A DNA stretch of 64,000 bases from Mycobacterium sp. 852013-51886_SCH5428379 (GTDB lineage: Bacteria > Actinomycetota > Actinomycetes > Mycobacteriales > Mycobacteriaceae): positions 42,833-106,832 of the forward strand of contig NZ_LZSU01000008.1 in NCBI RefSeq assembly GCF_001665575.1, in the 5' to 3' direction. This document shows positions 7,572 to 14,578 of this stretch, piece after piece. The notes below the pieces were generated by a model. The model was not told the DNA's origin. It was given only the letters and a program-made list of their open reading frames with translations, and made no database searches. The stretch's first letter is position 1. Each line of letters begins with the position of its first letter. The position numbers were made by a program, and so were the translations under genes.

Positions 7572-8398
7572 CGATCGTTGACGCGGCGGCGCAGTCGAAG
7601 ACGATGGCGCGGGCGTGGGGCGACCTGCGCTCCGGGTTCGGTAAACGGGAACTCTGGCTGCACCTGGGCTGGCAGGACATCAAACAGCGCTACCGCCGTT
7701 CGGTGCTCGGCCCGTTCTGGATCACCATCGCCACCGGCGCCACCGCCGTCGCGATGGGTCTGCTGTATTCGAAGCTGTTCAAACTCGAACTGGCCGAACA
7801 CCTTCCGTACGTGACGATGGGTCTGATCGTCTGGAACCTGATCAACGCCGCGATCATCGAAGGCGCCGACGTGTTCGTCGCCAACGAGGGCCTGATCAAA
7901 CAGCTGCCGACGCCGCTGTCGGTGCATGTCTACCGGCTGGTGTGGCGGCAGATCATCCTGTTCGGCCACAACATGATCATCTTCGTGATCATCGCGATCA
8001 TCTTTCCCCAGCCCTGGCACTGGACGTCGCTGGCGGTGATCCCGGCCTTCATGCTGATCGTGCTGAACTGCGTGTGGGTGTCGTTGTGCTTCGGGATCCT
8101 GGCCACCCGCTACCGCGACATCAGCCCGCTGCTGTTCTCCCTGGTGCAGCTGCTGTTCTTCATGACGCCGATCATCTGGAACGAGGCGACGCTGCAGCAG
8201 CAGGGCGCCGGGAACTACGCGACGATCGTCGAACTCAATCCGCTGCTGCACTATCTCGACATCGTGCGGGCGCCGCTGCTGGGCGCCGATCAGGAGTTGC
8301 GGCACTGGGTCGTGGTGATCACGTTGACGATCATCGGCTGGATCATGGCGGCGTTTGCGATGAAGCAGTACCGCGCGCGGGTGCCGTACTGGGTCTGA
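7568..8398 (+). CDS. wzm: Galactan-export ABC transporter permease Wzm (Rv3783-like)
   Basis: This 276-residue ABC-2 type integral membrane protein has the hallmark cytoplasmic approach GWQDIKQRYRRSVLGPFW (about 37-54), then about six hydrophobic segments. Near the C-terminus, FFMTPIIW and ELNPLLHYLDIVRAPLLG are typical of Wzm/TagG/RfbA permeases. With Wzt it should export lipid-linked galactan to the outer face, where arabinan is added. The ATG overlaps the glfT1 stop. After it the conserved locus is interrupted by about 5 kb of accessory genes before gtrA. Confidence 0.94.
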   Translation: MTIVDAAAQSKTMARAWGDLRSGFGKRELWLHLGWQDIKQRYRRSVLGPFWITIATGATAVAMGLLYSKLFKLELAEHLPYVTMGLIVWNLINAAIIEGADVFVANEGLIKQLPTPLSVHVYRLVWRQIILFGHNMIIFVIIAIIFPQPWHWTSLAVIPAFMLIVLNCVWVSLCFGILATRYRDISPLLFSLVQLLFFMTPIIWNEATLQQQGAGNYATIVELNPLLHYLDIVRAPLLGADQELRHWVVVITLTIIGWIMAAFAMKQYRARVPYWV

Positions 8399-8498
8399 CT
8401 CGAGCGGAGACCGGCGAGTTATCCCCAGCGGCGAATTGATCCACAGGCTCGCCGATCGGTGGGTGCGCAGAGACGGCGCAGGCTGGACAATCGAAGAT

Positions 8499-9872
8499 GT
8501 GTTCGAAACACTATCCGCCCCGGCCCTCCTCGACGCGATGTGTGCCGCGCAGCGCGACGAGCGGTCGGCAACGGCGCGACGCCTGCTCGCAGTGGGCCGC
8601 TTCGCCCTGCGGCGGCTCGCCGAGCTCGGAGACGCACACGGCAACTGGTGTGTGGACGACTGGGAGGCCGTCGCCGCCGAAGTCGGAGCCGAACTGGGCA
8701 TCAGCCGGCAGTGGGCGTCCTCGCAGATGCATCACGGGACGACGCTGATCGAGCGGCTGCCGAAGCTCGGCGAGGTCTTCGCCACGGGTGAGGTCGACTA
8801 CCGCATCGTCGACATCGCGATCAGCCGCACCCAACTCGTCGTCGACGAGGGCGTGCTGGCACAGATCGATCGCATGCTGGCCCGGCAGGTGCGGCGGTGG
8901 AACAAACTCTCCCGGAGGAAGATCACCGAACGGGTCGACTGGATGGTGATCGAACTCGATCCGGAAGCCGTCCGGGTCGCCCGCGAGAGCGACGCCGACC
9001 GCCACATCGAAGTCACGCCAGGCCAGAACGGTACGGCCGAGGTCTACGGCACCCTCCGCGCCGCGGCCGCCGTGGCGCTCGACCAACGGCTCGATGAGCT
9101 GGCCGCGACCGTGTGCGCCGACGACCCCAGGACAAAGGGCCAACGTCGAGCCGACGCCGTCGACGTGTTGACGGCAGGCGGGACGGCAATGCCGTGCGAA
9201 TGCGGTCGGGAGGACTGCCCGGCCGATCCGGCAGGCGTCGCGCGCAGCAAGGTCGTCATCCACGTGCTGGCCGATGCGGCGACGGTCGAGGGTCACGGTG
9301 CCGCGCCCGCGCTGCTCGCCGGCTACGGGACCGTTCCGGCCGAGGCGGTCCGGCGGCTGACACCAACCGCGACGGTGCGAGCACTGCATGCGCCGACGGG
9401 CGAAGACCGCTATCGGCCGTCGGCGAAGCTCGCCGACTTCGTCCGGTGCCGCGACCTGTCGTGCCGTTTCCCCGGTTGCGACGAACCCGCGGAGCGCTGC
9501 GATGTGGACCACACGGTGCCCTATCCCGCCGGCCCCACCCATCCCTCGAATCTGAAGGCGTACTGCCGGACACACCACCTGCTGAAGACGTTCTTCGCCG
9601 GTCCGGGCGGCTGGAGTGAACGCCAATCGCCCGACGGCACCGTGACGTGGACGTCGCCCACCGGGCGGCGCTACGTCACCGTGCCGGACGGCGCGCTGTT
9701 CTTCCCTCAGCTGGCGCAGCCCACCGGACATGTGCCTGCGGGATCGGCGGCGGGCGGCGGGCTGGCGATGCCCACCCGGCGGCGGACTCGAACGCAGGAG
9801 CGGGAGTACCGGATCGAGTGGGAGCGGGGCCTCAACCGGGCCCGGTACGCCGCCGATCCGCCACCGTTTTAG
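8499..9872 (+). CDS. DUF222 / HNH endonuclease-domain protein (13E12 repeat family)
   Basis: The N-terminal DUF222 region (FETLSAPALLDAMCAAQRDE onward) is followed by a C-terminal HNH module: CRDLSCRFPGCDEPAERC, CDVDHTVPYPAGPTHPSNLK and YCRTHHLLKTF, giving the zinc cysteines and the catalytic His. This is the multicopy mycobacterial family related to the REP13E12 element ORFs, sometimes associated with mobile DNA; its function is not established. I place the start at the GTG at 8499 (VFETLSAP), the usual family start. A TTG at 8436 and a GTG at 8463 are alternatives. The protein is about 457 residues. I see no flanking repeats that would mark a mobile element. Confidence 0.85.
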   Translation: MFETLSAPALLDAMCAAQRDERSATARRLLAVGRFALRRLAELGDAHGNWCVDDWEAVAAEVGAELGISRQWASSQMHHGTTLIERLPKLGEVFATGEVDYRIVDIAISRTQLVVDEGVLAQIDRMLARQVRRWNKLSRRKITERVDWMVIELDPEAVRVARESDADRHIEVTPGQNGTAEVYGTLRAAAAVALDQRLDELAATVCADDPRTKGQRRADAVDVLTAGGTAMPCECGREDCPADPAGVARSKVVIHVLADAATVEGHGAAPALLAGYGTVPAEAVRRLTPTATVRALHAPTGEDRYRPSAKLADFVRCRDLSCRFPGCDEPAERCDVDHTVPYPAGPTHPSNLKAYCRTHHLLKTFFAGPGGWSERQSPDGTVTWTSPTGRRYVTVPDGALFFPQLAQPTGHVPAGSAAGGGLAMPTRRRTRTQEREYRIEWERGLNRARYAADPPPF

Positions 9873-9911
9873 CTCCCGGGATTCTGCCCGGTGAACTAGC
9901 GTGATGCGGAT

Positions 9912-10244
9912 ATGAGCATCCCGCCGTATCAACCGCCGTCCTCTCCGACGCAGGGGCCCGGCAACACGCTGCTGTGCCCGAAATGCGCCGGGGTGATGAG
10001 AACCTACGAGCGCAACGGGATCCACCTCGAGCAGTGCGACTCGTGCCGCGGAATCTTCCTCGACTTCGGAGAGCTCGAATCGCTGACCCAGATGGAGAAC
10101 CGCTTCATGCAGGCGGCACCACCTCCCCCACCCCCGCCGCAACACGGCTACGGATCCGGCTACGACTACGGCCCGGGCTGGGGTCACCGCGGCAACAAGC
10201 ACTACCGCAAGCAGGGTTTCGGCCGGCTCTTCTTCTCGAGCTAG
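9912..10244 (+). CDS. TFIIB-type zinc-ribbon protein
   Basis: This 110-residue protein has a zinc ribbon at about 24-60: LLCPKCAGVM and LEQCDSCRGIFLDFGELESL, giving two CxxC knuckles in the zf-TFIIB arrangement. A Pro-rich stretch and a Gly/Tyr-rich tail (YGSGYDYGPGWG) follow. The C-terminal part looks disordered. Small proteins of this type are widespread but uncharacterised. The ATG at 9912 lies 39 bp after the DUF222 gene. The stop overlaps the convergent APH-like gene by 4 bp. Confidence 0.85.
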   Translation: MSIPPYQPPSSPTQGPGNTLLCPKCAGVMRTYERNGIHLEQCDSCRGIFLDFGELESLTQMENRFMQAAPPPPPPPQHGYGSGYDYGPGWGHRGNKHYRKQGFGRLFFSS

Positions 10245-11020
10245 GACGCCATCCGCGCGCACGCCGCGCCCAGCAGGGGGTCTTCGGGATGGGCTGCGGC
10301 GGCGGCGATCACCGCCGCGCGGGCGAACAGTTCGAGCACCGGCCACGGGTCGTCCCCGACGCCGTCGAGCGCAGCGCCGCCCGCTCTCCGGTACGCGGCC
10401 AGGAACGCCGTCCAGTCGCGATCCGGGATGTGGCCCGCAGCCCACAAGCCGGCGGGCCGGGCCAGATCCCAGGCCGGGTCGCCGACGCCGAGGTCATCGA
10501 CGTCGATGAGCAGCCACGGGTCCGCCGGGGAGTGCCGGCCGAGCTGGCCCAGGTGAAAGTCGCCGTGCACCAAGGTTCTCGGCCGATCCGTTGACCCCGC
10601 CCGCCATGCCCGATCGGGCAGCTCTGCCGCCGCCCGCCGCACCTCCGCGACGTCGTCGCCGACTGCGCGCATCCGTTCGACCGACCGCCGCATCCGCGCC
10701 GGCCACCCGTGGGCCACTCGCGCACGCACCGGCGCGGCATGCAGGCGCGCGAGCAGCTCACCCGCCTGCGCCCAGGGCAATCGATCCGGATCGGGCTCCA
10801 CCGTCTCCAGCCGCGGCCACCTGGTCAGCCAGCGTCCATCAACCGCTTCCGGCGTGACGGCCAACGGTGCGGCCGCGATACCCCGCAGCTGCGCGGCGAG
10901 CTCGAGTCGACGACACAACTGACGCGGCGACGTCTCCTGTCGGTGCAGCTTCGACACCACGTCACCGTCGACGGTGATCGCGGCGCCGGACCGGGTGAGC
11001 ACCTTGCGACGGTAAACCAC
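10241..11020 (-). CDS. Aminoglycoside phosphotransferase-fold (APH) kinase-like protein
   Basis: This 259-residue protein carries the APH catalytic loop LVHGDFHLGQLG (HGD at 152-154) and the metal-binding segment LIDVDDLGVGDPAWDLARP (D173-D176), equivalent to the kinase DFG region. The N-terminal lobe is short. APH-fold enzymes phosphorylate small metabolites such as choline, homoserine, sugars or antibiotics, and nothing here singles out a substrate, so drug resistance should not be assumed. The start is a GTG at 11020. It is divergent from the small secreted gene at 11057. Confidence 0.82.
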   Translation of the reverse strand: MVYRRKVLTRSGAAITVDGDVVSKLHRQETSPRQLCRRLELAAQLRGIAAAPLAVTPEAVDGRWLTRWPRLETVEPDPDRLPWAQAGELLARLHAAPVRARVAHGWPARMRRSVERMRAVGDDVAEVRRAAAELPDRAWRAGSTDRPRTLVHGDFHLGQLGRHSPADPWLLIDVDDLGVGDPAWDLARPAGLWAAGHIPDRDWTAFLAAYRRAGGAALDGVGDDPWPVLELFARAAVIAAAAAHPEDPLLGAACARMAS

Positions 11021-11056
11021 CGATCAGCACGTCGAAATCGGCGTAGCGTCGCGAGC

Positions 11057-11344
11057 ATGAAGCGCGGCATCGTCGGCGGATCGGCTGTGGTGCTACTCGC
11101 CGCGGGTTTGCTCACCACCGCCCCATCGGCCAACGCCGGATGTCTGTACGGCGGCGACGTGATCAGCAAGTGCGACGGACCCGTCCAGTTCGACGGCACC
11201 TGGCAGCGCTGCGCGGGCGTCACCAACTACATCCCCAGGGGGTTCGGTTCCTACCTGGCCCCGGTCAAGATCTGCGACATCCTGGGACCCGGCAGGCAGC
11301 CTGCTGACGGCCGGCTGGCCAACCCACCGAGCTACATACCCTGA
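11057..11344 (+). CDS. Small secreted CDGP-domain protein
   Basis: This 95-residue protein begins with a clear Sec signal peptide (KRGIVGGSAVVLLAAGLLTTAPSANA, cleavage after about residue 28). The short mature domain has four cysteines: GCLYGG, SKCDGPVQ, QRCAGV and KICDI. The CDGP tetrapeptide and the cysteine pattern match the small secreted CDGP-domain family of mycobacteria, probably held by two disulfides. Function is unknown. It ends just before the convergent carboxymuconolactone decarboxylase-like gene. Confidence 0.82.
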   Translation: MKRGIVGGSAVVLLAAGLLTTAPSANAGCLYGGDVISKCDGPVQFDGTWQRCAGVTNYIPRGFGSYLAPVKICDILGPGRQPADGRLANPPSYIP

Positions 11345-11345
11345 C

Positions 11346-11813
11346 TCAGTGCTTCGGAAGTGCCTGCGGCGCCGCGAGATTGATGCGGTTCCAGGCGTTG
11401 ATCGTCACCGCCATCGCCACGGCCTGCGCGAGTTCGCGATCGGTGAAGACCGCCGCCGCGCGGGCGTAGACCTCGTCGGAGACGGGTCCGCGGGTGGCGA
11501 CCTCGGTGATCGCCTCGGCCAGCGCCAGCGCCGCCTGCTCCCGCTCGGTGAACAGATCGCCGGCCTCCTCCCACGCCGCGATCAGGGCCAGCCGCCGTTC
11601 GCTCTCACCCAGCTTGCGCGCGTCCCGGGTGTGCATGTCGAGGCAGAAGGCGCAGCGGTTGATCTGCGAAGCGCGGATCTTGATCAGCTCCCCGAGCTCG
11701 GGTTCGAGATCCTTGGCCGACGCACTCGAGAGCGTCATCATCGCGTCGTAGAGCTCCGGCGCGTTCTTGAGCATCGAGATGCGGGTCTGCTTGGTGTCCA
11801 GTGTCGTTGTCAT
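11346..11813 (-). CDS. Carboxymuconolactone decarboxylase (CMD/AhpD-like) protein
   Basis: This 155-residue all-helical protein has the CMD/AhpD active-site motif in INRCAFCLDMHTRDA: a CxxC pair followed by His. In AhpD-type proteins these residues support alkylhydroperoxidase or disulfide-linked redox chemistry. The ATG at 11813 (MTTTLDTKQTR) is preferred over one 14 codons upstream, which would run into the regulator's promoter. It is divergent from a MocR/PdxR-type regulator, a pairing often seen in actinobacteria, which suggests the regulator controls it. Confidence 0.9.
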   Translation of the reverse strand: MTTTLDTKQTRISMLKNAPELYDAMMTLSSASAKDLEPELGELIKIRASQINRCAFCLDMHTRDARKLGESERRLALIAAWEEAGDLFTEREQAALALAEAITEVATRGPVSDEVYARAAAVFTDRELAQAVAMAVTINAWNRINLAAPQALPKH

Positions 11814-11816
11814 ACC

Positions 11817-11855
11817 TTGAACGTAAGCCGCCATCGGCCCAACGGTCTGGTTCAA
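11817..11855. promoter_or_regulatory. Inverted repeat between CMD gene and MocR regulator
   Basis: TTGAAC (11817-11822) and GTTCAA (11850-11855) form a perfect 6-bp inverted repeat spanning the 49-bp gap between the two divergent genes. It is a candidate operator for the MocR-type regulator. The assignment rests on symmetry and position only. Confidence 0.35.
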
Positions 11856-11862
11856 TCAGGTC

Positions 11863-13290
11863 ATGACTTCGTGGGCCAATTCGGGCGCGCGCGATCTACA
11901 CCTCGACCTGCGCGAGGTGATCCGGCCCGGCGCCCGCGGCGTGCGTGACCTACTCCTCGACGCCCTCCGCGAGGCCGTGCGTTCCGGACGGCTCGCCCCG
12001 GGCACGGTGCTTCCCCCGTCGCGCACCCTGGCCGGCGACCTGGGTATCGCCCGCAACACCGTTGCCGACACCTACGCCGAACTCGTCGCCGAGGGCTGGC
12101 TGGCATCGCGGCAGGGCGCGGGCACCTGGGTGGTCAACACCGCCGCGCGCCAACAGCCGTCCCGCCCGCGCGGCACCCGCGTCACCCCGCGCCACAACCT
12201 CATGCCCGGATCACCGGACGTCGCCGAGTTCCCGCGCAACGCCTGGCTGGCCGCCGCCCGCCGCGCTCTGACCAATGCCCCGAACGAGGCGCTGCGGATG
12301 AGCGATCCCCGCGGCCGCCCCGAACTGCGCTCAGCGCTCGCCGACTATCTGGCCCGGGTGCGCGGCGTCCGCACCAGCGCCGAGAACATCGTCGTCTGCG
12401 CGGGCGCCCGCCACGGCGTCGAACTCCTGACCCGAGTGTTCGCCCGCACCGCCCCCGGCCGCCCGATCGCCGTGGAAGCGTACGGGCTCTTCATTTTTCG
12501 CGACGCCATCGCCGCGCTGGGCGGATCAACGGTACCGATCGGACTCGACGACCACGGCGCTGCCGTCGACGACCTGGCCGCGCTCGATGTGCCGGCCGCA
12601 CTACTCACCCCGGCCCACCACAGCCCGCACGGGATGCCGCTGCACCCTGCCCGCCGCACCGCCGCCGTCGAGTGGGCGCAGCGCAGCGGCGGTTTCATCA
12701 TCGACGACGACTACGACGGCGAATTCCGCTACGACCGCCAACCCGTCGGCGCTCTGCAGAGCCTGGCACCCGAACGCGTGGTCTACGTCGGCTCGGCAAG
12801 CAAGAGCCTGGCCCCGGCGCTGCGGCTGGGCTGGCTGGCGCTGCCCGACGAACTCGTCGACCCGGTCCTCGCCGCCGCCGGCGGCGAACAGTTCTACGTC
12901 GACGCCATCGCCCAGTTGACGATGGCCGAGTTCATCCGCGGCGGCCAGTACGACCGCCACATCCGCCGGATGCGGATCCGCTACCGGCGCCGGCGCGACC
13001 TGCTCGTCGATGCGCTCACCCGCTTCGACGTCGAGGTCCGCGGCCTGTCCGCCGGCCACAACCTGCTGCTGACGCTGCCCGATGGTGCGGAACCACTGGT
13101 GCTGCGCCGCGCCGGCGAGGCCGGGATCGCGTGCTCGGGGCTGGCGATCATGCGGCATCCCGCGGCCGGACCCGAGGTGCCCGCCCCGGACGGCGTCGTC
13201 ATCGGCTTCGGCACCCCCGCCGAATCCGCCTTCGGCGCCGCCGTCGAGGCGCTGTGCGACGTGCTGACCGCATCCGGGCTGGCACGGTGA
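11863..13290 (+). CDS. MocR/PdxR-family regulator (GntR winged helix fused to aminotransferase domain)
   Basis: This 475-residue protein has an N-terminal GntR-type winged helix (about 10-85: SGRLAPGTVLPPSRTLAGDL and ARNTVADTYAELVAEGWL) joined to a fold-type I aminotransferase domain (about 110-470). The PLP lysine lies in VGSASKSLAPALRLGWL (K314) and the cofactor Asp in IIDDDYDGEFRY. MocR-type proteins use PLP or its adducts as effector rather than transaminating. The divergent CMD gene is the likely target. The start overlaps no other gene, and the stop is 26 bp before gtrA. Confidence 0.9.
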   Translation: MTSWANSGARDLHLDLREVIRPGARGVRDLLLDALREAVRSGRLAPGTVLPPSRTLAGDLGIARNTVADTYAELVAEGWLASRQGAGTWVVNTAARQQPSRPRGTRVTPRHNLMPGSPDVAEFPRNAWLAAARRALTNAPNEALRMSDPRGRPELRSALADYLARVRGVRTSAENIVVCAGARHGVELLTRVFARTAPGRPIAVEAYGLFIFRDAIAALGGSTVPIGLDDHGAAVDDLAALDVPAALLTPAHHSPHGMPLHPARRTAAVEWAQRSGGFIIDDDYDGEFRYDRQPVGALQSLAPERVVYVGSASKSLAPALRLGWLALPDELVDPVLAAAGGEQFYVDAIAQLTMAEFIRGGQYDRHIRRMRIRYRRRRDLLVDALTRFDVEVRGLSAGHNLLLTLPDGAEPLVLRRAGEAGIACSGLAIMRHPAAGPEVPAPDGVVIGFGTPAESAFGAAVEALCDVLTASGLAR

Positions 13291-13316
13291 CCGGAGGCCC
13301 GCCGTAAGCTGCCCGG

Positions 13317-13727
13317 GTGGCCGAGCCCCCGATGTCGCCGAATCTGTCGCTGTCGACGCAGGTGTGGCGGTTCCTGCTGACCGGCGGGCTCTCGGCGATC
13401 GTCGACTTCGGCCTCTACGTCCTGCTGCTCGAGGTCGGGCTGCACGTCAACCTCGCCAAGACGCTGAGCTTCATCGCCGGCACCACCACCGCCTATCTGA
13501 TCAACCGGCGCTGGACCTTCCAGGCCCCGCCGAGCCGCGGCCGCTTCATCGCGGTGTGCGCGCTCTATGCCACCACGTACGCGGTACAGGTCGGCATCAA
13601 CTACGTCTTCTACATGGCCTGGGACGACAAGCCCTGGCGGGTGCCGGTCGCGTTCGTGATCGCGCAGGGCACCGCGACGGTGATCAACTTCGTGGTGCAG
13701 CGCGCCGTGATTTTCCGGTTGAAATAG
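13317..13727 (+). CDS. GtrA-family membrane protein, Rv3789-like
   Basis: This 136-residue protein has four hydrophobic segments and the family motifs LTGGLSAIVDFGLYVLL near the start, TTTAYLINRRWTF in the middle and the C-terminal FVIAQGTATVINFVVQRAVIFR. It closely resembles Rv3789, which has been proposed to translocate decaprenyl-phospho-arabinose or to anchor arabinan enzymes; the exact role is debated. In M. tuberculosis it is directly upstream of dprE1, but here three opposite-strand genes lie between them. The start is a GTG at 13317; an ATG at 13332 is also possible. Confidence 0.92.
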   Translation: MAEPPMSPNLSLSTQVWRFLLTGGLSAIVDFGLYVLLLEVGLHVNLAKTLSFIAGTTTAYLINRRWTFQAPPSRGRFIAVCALYATTYAVQVGINYVFYMAWDDKPWRVPVAFVIAQGTATVINFVVQRAVIFRLK

Positions 13728-13730
13728 GGA

Positions 13731-14042
13731 TCAGCGGTAACGGACGGATTCGTCGATCGCCGAACCGCCCTCCTGATCCTGCCGGTCGTAGACGTCCGCG
13801 GCCGCGCGCAGCTTGTCCCCGAGGTCGGTGAGGTCCGTGCGCAACCGCTGAGCCTGCTCTTCGAGGATGTCGACGAACTTCGCGAACCCCGGCTTACCGG
13901 CGGTCTTCCACGCCGACTCCTGGCCGGCGATGCTTCCGGCCACCGCGTCGCGACTGGTCGACGCCTCCGTGGCGACGACGTCCATCTGATCGGCCGATAG
14001 GCGCACCTGCGCGGTCTCGACGTAGACGTTCGGCCCACTCAC
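13731..14042 (-). CDS. EspC/WXG100-like small protein with type VII secretion signal
   Basis: This 103-residue helical protein has a helix-turn-helix hairpin: a first helix up to about residue 45, a turn with Trp and Gly (ESAWKTAGKPGF), then a second long helix ending in AADVYDRQDQE. The YDRQD element fits the YxxxD/E export signal of type VII secretion substrates, and the layout fits the EspC-like (DUF2580) family. It starts with a GTG that overlaps the stop of the lipoprotein gene (GTGA), so it is the last gene of a translationally coupled trio. It may be the secretion partner of the hydrolase encoded first in the operon. Confidence 0.75.
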   Translation of the reverse strand: MSGPNVYVETAQVRLSADQMDVVATEASTSRDAVAGSIAGQESAWKTAGKPGFAKFVDILEEQAQRLRTDLTDLGDKLRAAADVYDRQDQEGGSAIDESVRYR

Positions 14043-14578
14043 GGGACGTCCCTGCGGCACGCGATGGTCGCCGAGATCACCGACGCCGCCTGCGAACCGA
14101 AGGTCAGCGTCCGACCGTCGTCGCTGTGGAACCGCACGTCGTGATTGCCGGTGCTGTTCTGCATCTCCGACCCGCCGGTCAGCCCGGCGTCCGCAGCCAG
14201 CCGCTGCACCGCCGGATACACCTGCGCCCACTCGGCGTCGCTGAACGGATGCTCGGAGACGAGGTTGGGGAAGTACACCGCCACGCCCTTGGCCCCGGTG
14301 CTGTCCTGGGTGCAGCCGGCGGTCGACTCCTCGCGGTTCCAGGTCCACGGGTCGGTCGCGGGCACCAACCGGACGACCTCCGCCCGTACCTGCTCGATCA
14401 GGTCGAGCATCTGCGCCCGGGTCTGGTCGACGTCGGGAAGGTCGGCGATGTCTGCCACGGGTACGTCCTCGTTCACGATCGGAGAGTCATAGTCGTCGCC
14501 GCTGCCGCCGCAGCCGGCGGTCACCAACACCATTGTCCCGGCCATCGCGGCCACCCAGGACACCAATATCCGTCTCAT
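14039..14578 (-). CDS. Lipoprotein, LppA-like in context
   Basis: This 179-residue protein has a signal sequence with lipobox VTAGC (Cys about 23), so it should be lipid-anchored outside the membrane. The mature part begins GGSGDDYDSP and includes DQTRAQMLDLIEQVRAEVVRLVPATDPWTW and one later pair of cysteines (TAGCTQDS, IACRRDV). The ATG overlaps the stop of the DUF1023 hydrolase gene (ATGA), and its stop overlaps the EspC-like gene's start. Lipoproteins also accompany DUF1023-type genes at other mycobacterial loci, as I recall for Rv2542 with lppA/lppB. An immunity or chaperone role toward the hydrolase is speculation. Confidence 0.78.
   Translation of the reverse strand: MRRILVSWVAAMAGTMVLVTAGCGGSGDDYDSPIVNEDVPVADIADLPDVDQTRAQMLDLIEQVRAEVVRLVPATDPWTWNREESTAGCTQDSTGAKGVAVYFPNLVSEHPFSDAEWAQVYPAVQRLAADAGLTGGSEMQNSTGNHDVRFHSDDGRTLTFGSQAASVISATIACRRDVP

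Noticed and set aside
8499..9872. A mobile element around the DUF222/HNH gene
   Set aside because: No terminal inverted repeats, target duplication, integrase or transposase could be seen nearby; only the family association suggests mobility.
10241..11020. Aminoglycoside resistance gene
   Set aside because: Only the general APH-fold HGD and Asp motifs are present; many such proteins phosphorylate metabolites, so resistance cannot be claimed.
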